Source: Rhexocercosporidium sp. MPI-PUGE-AT-0058
Taxonomy: Eukaryota > Ascomycota > Leotiomycetes > Helotiales
Assembly: GCA_020746875.1 (NCBI GenBank)
Contig: JAGTJL010000006.1
Coordinates: 2,418,001 to 2,482,000 of the forward strand
Direction: 5' to 3'
Length of the DNA: 64,000 nt
Shown: positions 1 to 10,615 of the stretch, in pieces
Layout of the letters: every line of letters begins with the position of its first letter
Numbering within the stretch: position 1 is the stretch's first letter
The notes under the pieces: model-generated
Told to the model about the DNA's origin: nothing
Database searches by the model: none
The model's input: only the letters and a program-made list of their open reading frames with translations
Program-made: the position numbers and the translations under genes

Positions 1-537
1 CCAACCAAGAATCTCGATCTGGTAACCGTAGACGCTATAGGCGAGACGATGGAATACGACAACAAGGACTCGCCGCTCGAACCCCTCTGGGGTATTGCGC
101 TACTGTTCCTGCTGGGCACGGCGTATGGTGGCCTACATGCATTGGCATGGGATGCACATTTTCCCTCTGAGAGGGAAAGATTACTTTGGCGTGTGTCATC
201 CTGTATCGTCGCATCTCCCCTCGCCGTCGTCATACTGGCAGTGATAGTCATACTTCTCAGTGAGCTCGTTGGGTTAAATGACGACGTCGAGCAAAGTTCA
301 AATACAAAACAGAAAGAGAAGCACAAACCTGCCAAGTCAAAGACAAGAAGAATCGTCGGATTTTTCTGGGGCATAGTGAAAGGTCTCACTGTGGGATTGC
401 TGAGTACTGCGATTGTATTCCTGTATATACCTGCGAGGGCGTATTTGGTGTATGAGAGTGTGAGGACGGTGTTCTTCCTCCCTCCTGGGGCTTTTGAGAC
501 GCCTGTTTGGACGCAGTATTTGATTCATGTTACTTGA
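1..537 (+). CDS. Multi-pass membrane protein, C-terminal part (5' end outside window)
   Basis: The frame is open from base 1 and ends at TGA 535-537, so this is the last exon of a gene that begins upstream. The visible 178 residues hold three hydrophobic segments: around residues 32-52 (GIALLFLLGTAYGGLHALAW), 65-88, and a last one ending near IVFLYIPARAYLV. They end in a tail of the form VYESVRTVFFLPPGAFETPVWTQY. The order of hydrophobic segments and this tail match the C-terminus of the minus-strand gene at 22899-24587, which ends in LVESLVSLRGLPKGAFAVVNW, so the two are paralogs. This is a fungal family I recognise only as uncharacterised membrane proteins. A basic loop (KQKEKHKPAKSKTRR) sits between the last two segments. 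Function unknown. Confidence 0.7.
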   Translation, partial: PTKNLDLVTVDAIGETMEYDNKDSPLEPLWGIALLFLLGTAYGGLHALAWDAHFPSERERLLWRVSSCIVASPLAVVILAVIVILLSELVGLNDDVEQSSNTKQKEKHKPAKSKTRRIVGFFWGIVKGLTVGLLSTAIVFLYIPARAYLVYESVRTVFFLPPGAFETPVWTQYLIHVT

Positions 538-1040
538 TCATTATTTCTAGGGATGAACATAACGAACAGAAACTATATATATTTGAGAGTTTTATATAGA
601 GGTATATCTATTTGATAGATTCCTAGCCTTCAATATCATAACAATCTCATTCTGAACTGAGGTCTCGTGGTATGGAACTCGGTCTCGAAGGCGCGGAAAT
701 GCGGGTAAGGTCAATGCTTTAGGAAATTGGTAGTCTGTGAAATGTGAAATGCGATCACTGGATAAATGGAAATCTCCACAAATCATAATCTGGTACAGCC
801 TCTGATCCAGTGACGTTGGGTGTACGATTAGTGCACCCAAGCGGGTCCTCCCTAAGCCCCTTTCCCTCGCTTATGTCATAAGTAAACACACATCACGTCG
901 TCCTGCTTTCACACCTCAATTTACTTTGCTTTCCAAACTGCAGCTTCTTGCTGTTTCATCACATATCATTCCCCTGCCTCTCCAATTTCCTTCAAGTTCA
1001 CACACACGTCAGATAATACTCCCTACCCGCAAAATCAAAC
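538..1040. other. Intergenic, no gene seen
   Basis: AT-rich spacer that separates the end of the membrane-protein gene from the next start codon. The last 130 bases are C/T-rich and end in an A-rich context before ATG 1041, as expected for a fungal 5' leader. No convincing reading frame. Confidence 0.5.
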
Positions 1041-1580
1041 ATGGCGCCAACTCACCCTCTCACACCCCGCGACGACAAACCAACAGCTATCATCACCGTT
1101 TCGGAATTAAATCATCTCCACAACCTGCAATCGCACTACAACCACATCGGCCTCCTCATCCTCTCCATAAGCGTCACCATCTCCCTCCTAATCCTCCTCT
1201 TCTTCTTCGTCCAAAACGCATACTTCTCCTACTACCCGGAACGCTCCCTGAAACGCAAACTCGGCTTCCTAGAGAGCGATTTGAGAGATATTATTCGGTT
1301 GGGAAATCAAGGGAGCGTGGGGCAGAGGTATAGGGCGCATAATGATAGGGTGGAGGAGCATGTTGAGAGGTTGGTTAGGGCGGTGGGGAGGGGCGCGAGG
1401 GTGGAGAGGGTGAGGGAGAGAGGGAGATTGGCGAGGAGGATGAGGGAGAGGGAGAGGAGGGGGAGTTGGATAAGGAGGTGGACGGGTAGGTGGGAGGAGT
1501 GGAGGTTTTGGGAGGCGGGGAGGAGGATGGCCTTACGGCGGGGGAGAGGGCAGGGGTTATGGAGGAGGGATGGGATTTGA
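1041..1580 (+). CDS. Small single-TM protein with arginine-rich C-terminus, hypothetical
   Basis: A single-exon frame of 179 residues whose ATG lies in a good context (ATCAAACATGG). Residues 1-35 are polar. Residues about 38-62 form one strong transmembrane helix (IGLLILSISVTISLLILLFF). Residues 63-179 form a basic, arginine-heavy, probably helical tail with many RER/RRM clusters and tryptophans near the end (WIRRWTGRWEEWRFWE). The topology suggests an anchored protein with a nucleic-acid- or membrane-surface-binding tail, but I do not recognise a family. The tail is encoded by an almost purely purine (G/A) strand, so part of its composition may reflect DNA skew rather than function. A frame on the opposite strand over the tail (1375-1698) is low-complexity Ser/Pro and was treated as a shadow. 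Confidence 0.55.
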   Translation: MAPTHPLTPRDDKPTAIITVSELNHLHNLQSHYNHIGLLILSISVTISLLILLFFFVQNAYFSYYPERSLKRKLGFLESDLRDIIRLGNQGSVGQRYRAHNDRVEEHVERLVRAVGRGARVERVRERGRLARRMRERERRGSWIRRWTGRWEEWRFWEAGRRMALRRGRGQGLWRRDGI

Positions 1581-2398
1581 GATGGGATGTGAGAGATGCT
1601 GGCTGCGAAGTCGAAGTGTGGATTATGGTAGGAAAGGCTGATACCTTTTTTTCCCGCAACAAATTTTGATTGTTGTGGAGCCTGTGATGAGAATACAATG
1701 GTAATAGTAATCAGTTAGTCCTTTTAAAAGTAGTCTAATAATTAATGAATCAACAATTGGACTACTATCGGAGTATAAAGATTCTCGATGTGCGATATAC
1801 TTAAATAGTCTATTCACATCGCTCAAGCCGGATAACATGCAAAGAACTCACTAGGTTTCCTTACCAGTCTCCTCAAAACCAATCTATGATTGAATAGATT
1901 ATGTAGCTCTGAGTCTACACGGCGGAAGGTACTGTAGTTTGTTGTACTTAGAATTCGCCTAAATCTTGGCGCTAAAAAGAATCTGAACCACAGTTCATCA
2001 CACTCTTCGGCTTAGCGTCACCCAAACATCTTCACCAAGTAGCCCTAAAGTCATCCATCAGGCTATAGACAAATTAAATAGAAGAGGGCGCTTAGACCTC
2101 CCTTCGCAGTGTCTTCTTCCTCATGATGACCGAATTCCTCGAGGAGCAACCGATAGGACTTGACGACAACTTACTCTAACCGGATGCAATTATACCTCAC
2201 GTATCCCCAAGCAATGCGAGTAACTCATCTGAATCCCGAGAACTCTTAAAATCGTTCCACGTTCACTCACGACAATAGCAAATGTACCAAAAAAAGGTGG
2301 CCACCAAATCACGTGAACCTTCAACTATTTAAACCTAGACCTTCTACCACCAACCAGCAAGACAGCATCAATCGCGGAGGAACAACTACCAGCATACC
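1581..2398. other. Intergenic, possible weak promoter at its end
   Basis: No coding frame. It contains a perfect 10-bp palindrome GGTGGCCACC at 2296-2305, an E-box CACGTG at 2310-2315 and a TATTTAAA box at 2326-2333. These lie 65-105 bases before ATG 2399 and are the main argument that the small frame downstream may be expressed. Confidence 0.4.
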
Positions 2399-2746
2399 AT
2401 GCTTATCTCCAAGCTACAAGAAACAAGACTTTTCATAGTCTGTTCCGTCCGTCCCAAGGCTGCCAATAGAACTAGTCTCACCAAGAAATTAGCTCGAGAC
2501 AAGGAGTGTGCCAATTATGACGGTGATTTCTTGAGGGATGTCTTGGGATTGGAAGGAATAAAGTTAATTTTAGAAGGGGGGGGAGGGATTGTGGTCAGCT
2601 TGTTGTTGGGTAGTGTTGTGATTTATCTGATTCTGTTGCCTTGCAGTAGGGAAATGAAGCGAGCTGATTTTGAGATGTGTGGTGTGGAAGGGTGCCAGCT
2701 AGAGAACCCGGACATCGACTTATCGGTACTGGAATTAATTGCATGA
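2399..2746 (+). CDS. Possible small protein with one hydrophobic segment (weak)
   Basis: A 115-residue frame with a central hydrophobic stretch around residues 62-82 (GIVVSLLLGSVVIYLILL) flanked by charged regions, preceded by TATTTAAA (2326-2333) and an E-box. No family is recognised. The codon pattern is unremarkable and the protein has no conserved feature I can name. It may be a real one-TM protein, the end of a longer spliced gene, or chance. The promoter-like elements upstream are its best support. Confidence 0.25.
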   Translation: MLISKLQETRLFIVCSVRPKAANRTSLTKKLARDKECANYDGDFLRDVLGLEGIKLILEGGGGIVVSLLLGSVVIYLILLPCSREMKRADFEMCGVEGCQLENPDIDLSVLELIA

Positions 2747-3960
2747 AATATTTATGTTTCTATCAGGGTCATCCCGCTGTGTTTCATCTACTGCCGGATT
2801 TTCTAAAGCCAACATGAAGATATGTAGGTTACCAAACTAGAATGGTACGTCGATTCCCCTCCGTCAAACAAGCTCCCGCTTAGCTTCCAAACAAACACAT
2901 TTTGAGAACGCTTTTCTGTCATCACATTTCCTGGCCCTGGATTCGTGAAAGACAGCTAAGGCAAGACACTCGCCGTTTGATGGCAATTGGATTGGTGGTC
3001 AGATCTTATCTCGACTTTCGATTATGTTCGATGCATGGAATTCCGCCTAGACACCCCACAATATCTGGGTATGCTTGGACTGAACTAATGGCTGCTTGGA
3101 AGTGGTAGCCTCGGCAGAAGTTGTGAGGGTGTGTTCCTTGGAGGTCTGGACTCTGAATTCAGTATCCGGAATAACCTCAATGCTGAGTTTGAGGTCAATT
3201 CTCAAACATCCCGATTGCTAGACCGTAGAATAGACGTGACAGAATTTTTAAGCTTCTCCAGAGCAATTACTGGTCCTTAGCCTCAAGCTCATGGTGCACC
3301 TCTGTTCCACCAAAATATCGTCATCGCATTCTCAACCGGATGGCGTCAGTGTAGCTAACAGCCAAGAGCGGGGCGCCAATACTTGGGGTAAGCCCAAGAA
3401 CGTCCAAGCATCACATGACGTGTCCAGATTTTCTGGAATTCCTTTTCTGACCAATGACAGCATGCAGAAAAAATGACTTTTGCCGTGTTTGCCCCTTCCG
3501 CCCTTGGCGTTGATAAGAATTCCTCTCCGGTCTTGGACAGCCAAGGTTCTCCTCTGCTCCGCCACGGTTTTCCGCCCGCTAAGAGCCGGTTAAGAGCCCG
3601 TTCGAGAGTCCGCCAAGGCTTAGCCTCTTGTCAACACCAACTATCCCATCATTTATTGGCAGTCCAACATCATACGAGCAGCCAGATCTTGGCTCTTCCT
3701 GTGATGGTGGGCCAACCATGTTTGCCCTATCAAGGTTTCGAGAGCCGTCTTTGCCGGCCAGATTCAATGCTAGCTATATAATGACGGGATTTTCCCTCTT
3801 TCCCCATTTCCCACAAAGACAAAGAGCTGGAATATTCTCAAACCTTTTATGTGAATCATCACCGAACATTCCCTTCTCTATTCCCTCGACTAGGAATAGT
3901 ACATCAATTACACAATAAACAAATTCTATTACGAAAGTTGTAATAAAACAAACTTCCACA
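2747..3960. other. Intergenic region upstream of the ENA ATPase
   Basis: No supported gene. Short frames on both strands (3291-3781) have no family features. The last 190 bases hold the TATA box and leader of the ATPase gene. Confidence 0.5.
3775..3781 (+). promoter_or_regulatory. TATA box of the ENA ATPase gene
   Basis: TATATAA, 180 bases upstream of ATG 3961, followed by a C/T-rich stretch and then an A/C-rich leader ending in TTCCACAATGG. The position fits a normal fungal core promoter. Confidence 0.5.
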
Positions 3961-6900
3961 ATGGCACCTACTAAGTCATCCCTCCTGCAAACGGATCGTC
4001 ATCCGTTCCTGCTCACAGTCGAGGAAACTGCCAGGCAGTTGAACACCAATATCGAGTCTGGATTGACAGCCCGTCAGGTTGCTGAAATCCAGAAGACTCA
4101 CCCTCCCAATGAACTCGACACGGGTGGTGGTACCGTTTGGTATAAAATCCTCGGAAAACAGGTTTCCAACGCCATGATTCTGGTAGAGTTTCCCCTTGAA
4201 GCCTGACGTCTGAATTCCGCTAATTTCACATAGGTCCTCATTTTTGCAATGGGTCTGAGTTATGGAGTCGGAGACTACATTGAAGGCGGTGTTCTCACTG
4301 CTGTCATTGTCCTCAATGTCTCCATTGGGTTCTTCCAAGAATTCAAGGCCGAGAAGAAAATGGACTCGCTGAGAGCACTTTCCTCACCCAGTGCTTCCGT
4401 GTTGCGAGATCACAAGGTCGAAGTCATTCCTAGGTAAGTTCCTGTCACAATCCCAAATTTGATTAGTACTGACGTAATTTTAGCGCTGAAGTCGTTCCTG
4501 GAGATATCGTCATTATCAAGACTGGCGACACAATCCCGGCAGACCTTCGAATGTTCGAAACCATGAACCTGAACTGCGATGAGAAGTCCCTGACTGGCGA
4601 AGCCGAACCCGTCGAGAAGCGAGTCGAGGCGAATATCGTGATTTCGGATACGGATACAGTGGCAAGTTCCGAAAAAGATGTTGCCGTCGGCGATCGACTC
4701 AATGTGGCATACTCTACCACCCCTGTCACCAAAGGCCGGGGTCGAGGTATCGCATATGCAACCGGCATGCAAACTGAAGTCGGCAAGATCGCTGCCTCAA
4801 GTACAAAGAAGGAGCGCAAGCAAGGACGATCGATGAACTACAAGAAATATGGCAAGGTCCAACCTGTTAAAGGACTAGCTCTGAGAACATACGATGGAGT
4901 TGGAAAGTTTTTGGGTCTGACCGAGGGAACACCCCTTCAGCGAAAACTCTCGAAGCTGGCCTACATTCTATTTGGATGTGCAATTCTTCTTGCCATTGTT
5001 GTGTTCGCTGTCAACAAGTTTAACGTCACGGATGAGGTCGCGATCTATGCCATTTCGACGGGTATCGCCATCATTCCTGAGTCTCTGATTGCGGTCTTGA
5101 CAATCACCATGGTTGTCGGAATGACAGTCATGCGAAAGGCAAATGTCGTCATTCGAGATCTCTCTGCTTTGGAAGCACTTGGTGGCATCACCAATATCTG
5201 CTCTGACAAAACTGGTACTCTCACACAAGGTGCCATGATCGTCAAGAAGGTTTGGCTACCAAAGATTGGAATCTACACCGTCAACAACTCCATGGATCCC
5301 AATAACCCTACTCAAGGCGAAGTTGTCATTGGATCCGAAGTAATTCCACAATCCGCCACTCCGGAGGAGAAAGAGGACTTTGATCATCAACGAAGTGCCG
5401 CTGCTCTGAAGTTCGACGTCCCAGCCGAAAAGTTCGCCAAAGATCAACAAAAGAAAGGAGATGTCCCTGGCGAGGAGCGAGCAACCATAAACGAAGATCT
5501 CGAAGCTTTCCTCCGACCAACGGCTCTTTGCAACCTTGCTACCGTTAAAGAAGAGCAGACGGAGGGCGAGAACGCCATGAAGTGGCGTACTACCGGAGAG
5601 CCGACCGAAATTGCTCTCCAGGTTTTCGCCCACCGATTCGACTTCGGCAAGAAGGGCCTTGAAGCAAAGGGCTGGAAACAAATTGCTGAGTACCCCTTCG
5701 ACAGCACGATCAAGCGCATGTCAGTAGTCTACAAGACTCCAGATGACAGCCAATGGGTCGTGTACACCAAAGGAGCTGTTGAGCGAGTCCTCGATCTTTG
5801 CACTTCCATCGGCACGGGTGACAGAAATGAGCCTATGACTGATGCAATGAAGGAGACTTGCCTTGCTCAAATGGACCACTTTGCTAGACAAGGTCAACGT
5901 GTCTTGGCAGTCGCTTCCAAGGAGTGGCCAGGCGAATTCAAGATTAAGAAGATAGATGACAAGCATGGATCCAACGTTGATGATCTGCGCCCAGACGTCG
6001 AAGCTGATTTGACTCTTATTGGTCTTGTCGGAATCTACGATCCTCCTCGTGACGAGACTAAGGATGCCGTTCGCGAATGTTCAGAGGCTGGAATCAAAGT
6101 ACACATGCTTACAGTAAGTCTTCCTAACCACCAAATGACTCAGAGTTAATCTAACATGAGAGCAGGGAGATCATCCAGCAACCGCTGAAGCCATCGCTAA
6201 AGAGATTGGTATCATTCCTCGAAACGTCAATGTTCTTCCAAAGGATGTAGCCGACTCGATCGTCTTCAAGGCAACCGACTTCGACAAATTGACAAACGCA
6301 GAGATCGATGCCCTCCCTGAACTACCACTCGTCATCGCTCGTTGTGCACCAGACACCAAGACACGCATGATCGAAGCACTCCGCCGTCGTGGTCTCTACA
6401 TGGCCATGACAGGAGATGGTGTCAACGATGCTCCCTCTCTCTCCTCCGCAGACGTCGGAATTGCCATGGGCCTCGCCGGCTCAGATGTAGCCAAAGGCGC
6501 TGCGAAAATTGTCCTAACAGATGACAAATTTAACAGCATTGTGTCAGCTATCCGGGAAGGTCGACGCATGTTCGACAATATCCAGAAATTCGTGCTTCAT
6601 CTCCTGACATCCAACGTCGGCGAAGTGATTCTCCTGATTGCAGGTCTCGGATTTCAAGACGCTTCCGGACAATCTGTGTTCCCCCTTTCACCACTCCAGA
6701 TTCTCTGGGTCAACATGCTTACCTCCTCATTCCCAGCCTTCGGTCTCGGCCGTGAGAAGCCCAGCTCCGAGATCATGCAACGTCCCCCTCACAAGATCAA
6801 GTGGGGAGTTTTCACCCCTCAAGTCATGGTAGACATGGTCGTCTACGGTATTATCATGGGCACCTGCACCATTCTTACATTCGTCATCGTCATTTACGGG

Positions 6901-7536
6901 GCAAACGATGGGAGACTCGGCCACGAATGCAACGCTCGCTACAATAACAAAAGCTACGAAGAGTCCTGCGATCCAGTCTTTCGCGCGCGTGCCGCCGTCT
7001 TCGCCGAACTCACATGGCTCATCCTCATCTCAGCATGGGAATTCAAGTCCCTGCGCCGTAGCATGTTCCGACTCGACCCAGCCTCTAACAGCCGCTTCCC
7101 CTTCTTCAAAGACGTCTACGAGAACAAATTCCTCTTCTGGTCCGTGATGATCGGAGCCGTGTCCGTCTTCCCCGCCGTCTACATCCCCTACCTTAACACC
7201 CGCGTCTTCAAACACACCGGCATCTCCTGGGAATGGGCTCTCTCCTTCGGCTCGATCTTCATCTTTGTGCTGGGCATCGAGGCCTGGAAGGCCATGAAGC
7301 GGCAATTCCGGTGGTTCGAGGCCGGCAGTGACGATGATATGGAACATCGCCGTACGCGCAAACTGGGTCTCAGACAGGGCTTCTTCACCATGGCGAAGAG
7401 CCAGGCGAGCAGTATCCGCAGTTTCAGCAGACGCCCTACGAGCAGGGGTGGTGATAGTATGAGTGTCAATGAGAAGGCTCCTTCGAGGGAGATGAAGCAG
7501 GGCTCGCAGCCACCGGTTGGTGATGAGCAGGTCTGA
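3961..7536 (+). CDS. ENA1: P-type ATPase, ENA family (Na+/K+ efflux, type IID)
   Basis: ATP-driven export of Na+ (and K+ or Li+) across the plasma membrane, needed for salt and alkaline pH tolerance in fungi. Exons: 3961-4182, 4234-4433, 4484-6113, 6166-7536, giving 1140 residues, close to the family's usual length. The N-terminal cation-ATPase domain (HPFLLTVEETARQLNT) is followed by TM1-2, the actuator loop with LTGEAEPVEK (TGES-like), and TM4 with GIAIIPESL, typical of the ENA type. The phosphorylation motif ICSDKTGTLTQG has its Asp at residue 382. KGAVERVL lies in the nucleotide-binding domain, MLTGDHPATA spans intron 3, and TGDGVNDAPSL is the hinge. C-terminal TM helices are followed by a Ser/Arg-rich cytosolic tail. 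All three introns are short GT-AG introns (50-52 nt). The coding sequence is intact. PMR1/SERCA types are excluded by the IIPESL region and the DLSALEALGGITNICS context. Confidence 0.93.
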
Positions 7537-7661
7537 AGGATATTGTTTTTGTTATTATTTATTATGTGTCAATGATTCCCCCTTCTGCGCTTCTTACTGG
7601 GACAATTTCTAATAATGGGAAAGGAGGAAATTGTGGAAATCTGGATTATGACTTGGATGAA

Positions 7662-8135
7662 TCAAGTAATTACAATTTCGAAATATGCGACATAATCCGT
7701 CAAGAATACAAGTCCCTGATACCAGCTGACAGGATCAATACCAAGTGTCGAGGGCGCGAAAGCCACCGTAATCCCCTTCAAGTTATCATCGAGTCCTTGC
7801 ACACGGAAGAATCTCTGCAGGATGGGGATATTGATGTCTCCGAGCTTGATTCGCTTAGTGCTGACAATCTCCCCTAGAAATGGAGCGACGCATTCGTTGA
7901 TGCCGTTTCGGTGCAGGATGTACGCAGTCCAGACCGAAAGACGAGGATAGGCAATGCCACCACAGCTCGTGAGATTCGATTTTGAAGCATGATTGTTATG
8001 CCCTTTTCTTCGTGAAATTGAGACGTGATACCGAGTTGTAAAACAGGTTTCCAAGTTTGGATCGATTGCCCTCCAAGTTTGAGTGCTAAGAACACTGTTA
8101 TAGTGTCTTCTGTTATGTCCGCAGGAGTTCCTCAA
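7662..8135 (-). pseudogene. Remnant of a fungal multi-pass membrane protein (fragment)
   Basis: The minus-strand frame has no good start and ends abruptly, but its second half (YILHRNGINECVAPFLGEI, then GITVAFAPSTLGIDPVSW, then FLTDYVAYFEIV) looks like the N-terminal third of a fungal polytopic membrane family in which 'VPSTLGxDPVSxW...FLTDxGxxYAI' is a recurring pattern. Where the family would continue into an 'IESxR' segment, the frame meets TGA and nothing recognisable follows before the ATPase gene 125 bases away. I read it as a truncated, decayed copy. The family match is from memory of the pattern and is uncertain. It could also be a chance frame. Confidence 0.3.
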
Positions 8136-9018
8136 GAGTCGATCGGCGCGAACATCCTCGGCCCTCGGATATTGATCATTGCGAAGGAAGAGAAAGGAGG
8201 AGAAGAGAGGAAGTCTGAAATTGTGGTAATGGGGTTTTTGGGGAAACGCTATGATTACGTTGACTGCATATAGAGATGTCCTTACCCTTACCTACCAGAC
8301 CGCCTTGCCCTCGCTTCTCGTCATATCCACGCTGGTGAATTAATGTAATTCGGGTAAATGCCATTCTTTACACCGATGGTTTGTTTGATTGGAGGAGACA
8401 TTTGTTTGTTTTGTAAGATAGGAAGGAAGCCTTTATTATATCGCCATGTGAAAGTTGTGAGATCTTGTTGCTTGTTCGAAATCGCTTGGCTGCCTTCCAG
8501 GTTCAAGTGCTATACAGGATCAGTGGTAGCTGAGGCAAGGAAGACAATACACAGTATAGTAATGGGCTCGAAGTTTCATAGCTCCTGGTCAAGAAACATA
8601 TCTTCACATCGTGGAAATAGCAAAGCAGAAAGAATAGCTAGCTGGGAAGGCAAAGTCAGGACGATGCCACGAAGAGGGGTATTCCCAGATATCCAGCTGG
8701 CCATCAAAGCTCCGTACTACTCAGCACACCTAAGCCTCGTTTCCGCCCCCACCGCCCGCCCGTCAGTGCGTGCCGCGCCATCCCTACCTGTAAGCCGCAG
8801 CTTCGTGATTCGAGGCCAATGACCGATCAGGAACAGCCAACCAGCCGCTCTGTACTACGAATAATGAGGCTGATGTGAAACCCACTGCCAACTTCAAGCT
8901 CATCCGTCTCATCTCTTCCTTCTGCAACTTCATCCGACTGCCACCTCTCTTCATCCAACTCTCCAGGACCCCGAGAACAGCAACCGGAATCGAATTGAGC
9001 TGCGAAGGAAGTGTCGAG
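8136..9018. other. Intergenic, no gene seen
   Basis: Short frames on both strands lack any recognisable feature. The final 130 bases are C/T-rich and form the likely leader of the MARVEL-like gene. Confidence 0.45.
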
Positions 9019-9988
9019 ATGGCATTGAAGCGCAACATTCGAGGCGGCGTGCCGTCGCCCTATCCACGATTCCTGTTCCATGGACTGAGGTCTGCGCAGC
9101 TACTTGCTTCGCTGGTAGTGAGTGGCATCATGGTGTATTTCATGTACTATCTGCGTACGTCTTCCTGGCCATTCTCTCTCGGACGAACTAACCAGGTCGA
9201 CGACTTATAGGAGCCGAGAACATCGCAATCCCTTGGACGTTTATTCTTGTATGTGCCCCTGGAGCCTCGCGGAACATTCCAATACAACACCTTTGCCTCT
9301 CACAATCTCTCGAGGTCAAATCACTGGCTAACCTTTTTTTTATTTATTAAAATAGCTTCTTACCGTTTCTATCGCTACGATCCTCGCTCTCCTCGTCACG
9401 ATCATATTGTATAACTTCACGTACCTCTCCCCGCGCTTCAACTGGTTACTGAATGGTGGGATATCAATACTGTGGGCTCTTGGTTTTGCACTGCTGAGCT
9501 GGTCTATCAGTACATCGCATGTACTTGCGAAGACATGCTCGAAGGAGGTATGGGGAGGAGCCGCAGCGGCTGGCGTGTGCAGGGACTATAAGGCTTTGTG
9601 GGCGATGACTTTGTGCGGCACGTAAGTTGCACCACTCTTCAACCTGCACCTTTAGACTGGCTATGAGAAGCGTTTGAAAGGTGGGATAGGTCGCTAATTC
9701 TGGAGTAATAACAGTGTCTCGACATTCGCAGCACTAGCTCTCGATATTAAGACTGAGTGGACAACAACTAGACAAGGCGTCTACGCTATCCCGGAGGATG
9801 ATAAGGATGCGCAGAAACTGAACGAATTGAAGAGCATGAGGGTAAAGAGCGAGGGGTACGAAGCGCCAGAAGAACAGAGACATACTGGACATGCAGATGG
9901 GTTTGAACAGGAACTGGATATTGGTTATCATAATCGGTATGGAGCTGAGGCAGACACCCACGGCCCCTTGGGTAGGGAGGGAAAGTAG
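9019..9988 (+). CDS. MARVEL-like four-TM membrane protein
   Basis: Exons 9019-9154, 9211-9248, 9356-9621 and 9715-9988 join in frame to 237 residues. There are four hydrophobic segments: near residues 20-45 (after the start MALKRNIRGGVPSPYPRFLF), 48-75 (IPWTFILLLTVSIATILALL, spanning intron 2), 90-112 (GGISILWALGFALLSW), and 137-155 (the last part, STFAALALDI, after intron 3). This layout, with a short N-terminus, conserved Trp/Cys in the loop before TM4 and a soluble acidic tail, fits the fungal MARVEL-domain proteins, which act in membrane apposition, eisosomes and vesicle traffic. The tail (about residues 160-237) is polar with Glu, His and Gly and has no motif. Exon 2 is only 38 nt. The start is the first ATG in frame with the TM region. 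The family assignment rests on topology, not on a diagnostic motif. Confidence 0.7.
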
Positions 9989-10071
9989 GGGTGTTGTTGA
10001 GGGTTAATTCGATATGGCATATATACGTGTAGGTATCTTGGAAAGATTGGATGGGTATTGGTTGGGAACTT

Positions 10072-10100
10072 GAAACGGAAACGGAAACAGGAAACGGAAA
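10072..10100 (+). repeat. Short tandem repeat, GGAAAC unit
   Basis: About five copies of GAAACG/GGAAAC with one imperfect unit (ACAGGAAAC), just downstream of the MARVEL-like gene. Confidence 0.7.
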
Positions 10101-10585
10101 TAGCTTTGGGTATTAGCTCGCGAGGAGTCTGGTGCTTGAGAATAGATAGGATATACGATTCGAGCCGTCTAATATAAGGCTATACATCAATCTGCTGTTT
10201 AGATTCAATACAGAAACCTTTTCCACAAAGCATTGCTTGATAGGACTGGGACTGTACTCTGCTTACTTGAATAACATCCACCTTAGAGCCGATATTGATA
10301 TCTCCCGTTGTCGGTGTTAGTGGTTGTGTGCTGAATATTTCTTGCTCTTCAGAAATCCTGTTCGCATGCTCAACTTTTCCGAAAACAAAAACGAAAACAA
10401 TGACTGAAAATTAATTGAATCCGCGCTCTTGAGAAATGTCATATGCCGAATGATTGGAAATCTTCAGTAGGCACGGACTACTCCAGAAACTCTGTCGGCA
10501 TCTCCAAAAGTATCGGTATCCTTGTCCCTGTCAAAACCTTACATCGTAAAGTAAGATCCGGAGTTCGCACCTCTATCCTAAAATG

Positions 10586-10615
10586 CCACATGGGGCCGGC
10601 CGGCCTCCCATGTGG
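10586..10615. repeat. Inverted repeat with GC-only core
   Basis: Arms CCACATGGG (10586-10594) and CCCATGTGG (10607-10615) are perfect reverse complements. The sequence between them contains the self-complementary GGCCGGCCGGCC (10594-10605). The whole unit could extrude as a cruciform or bind a dimeric factor. It lies in non-coding DNA. Confidence 0.7.
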
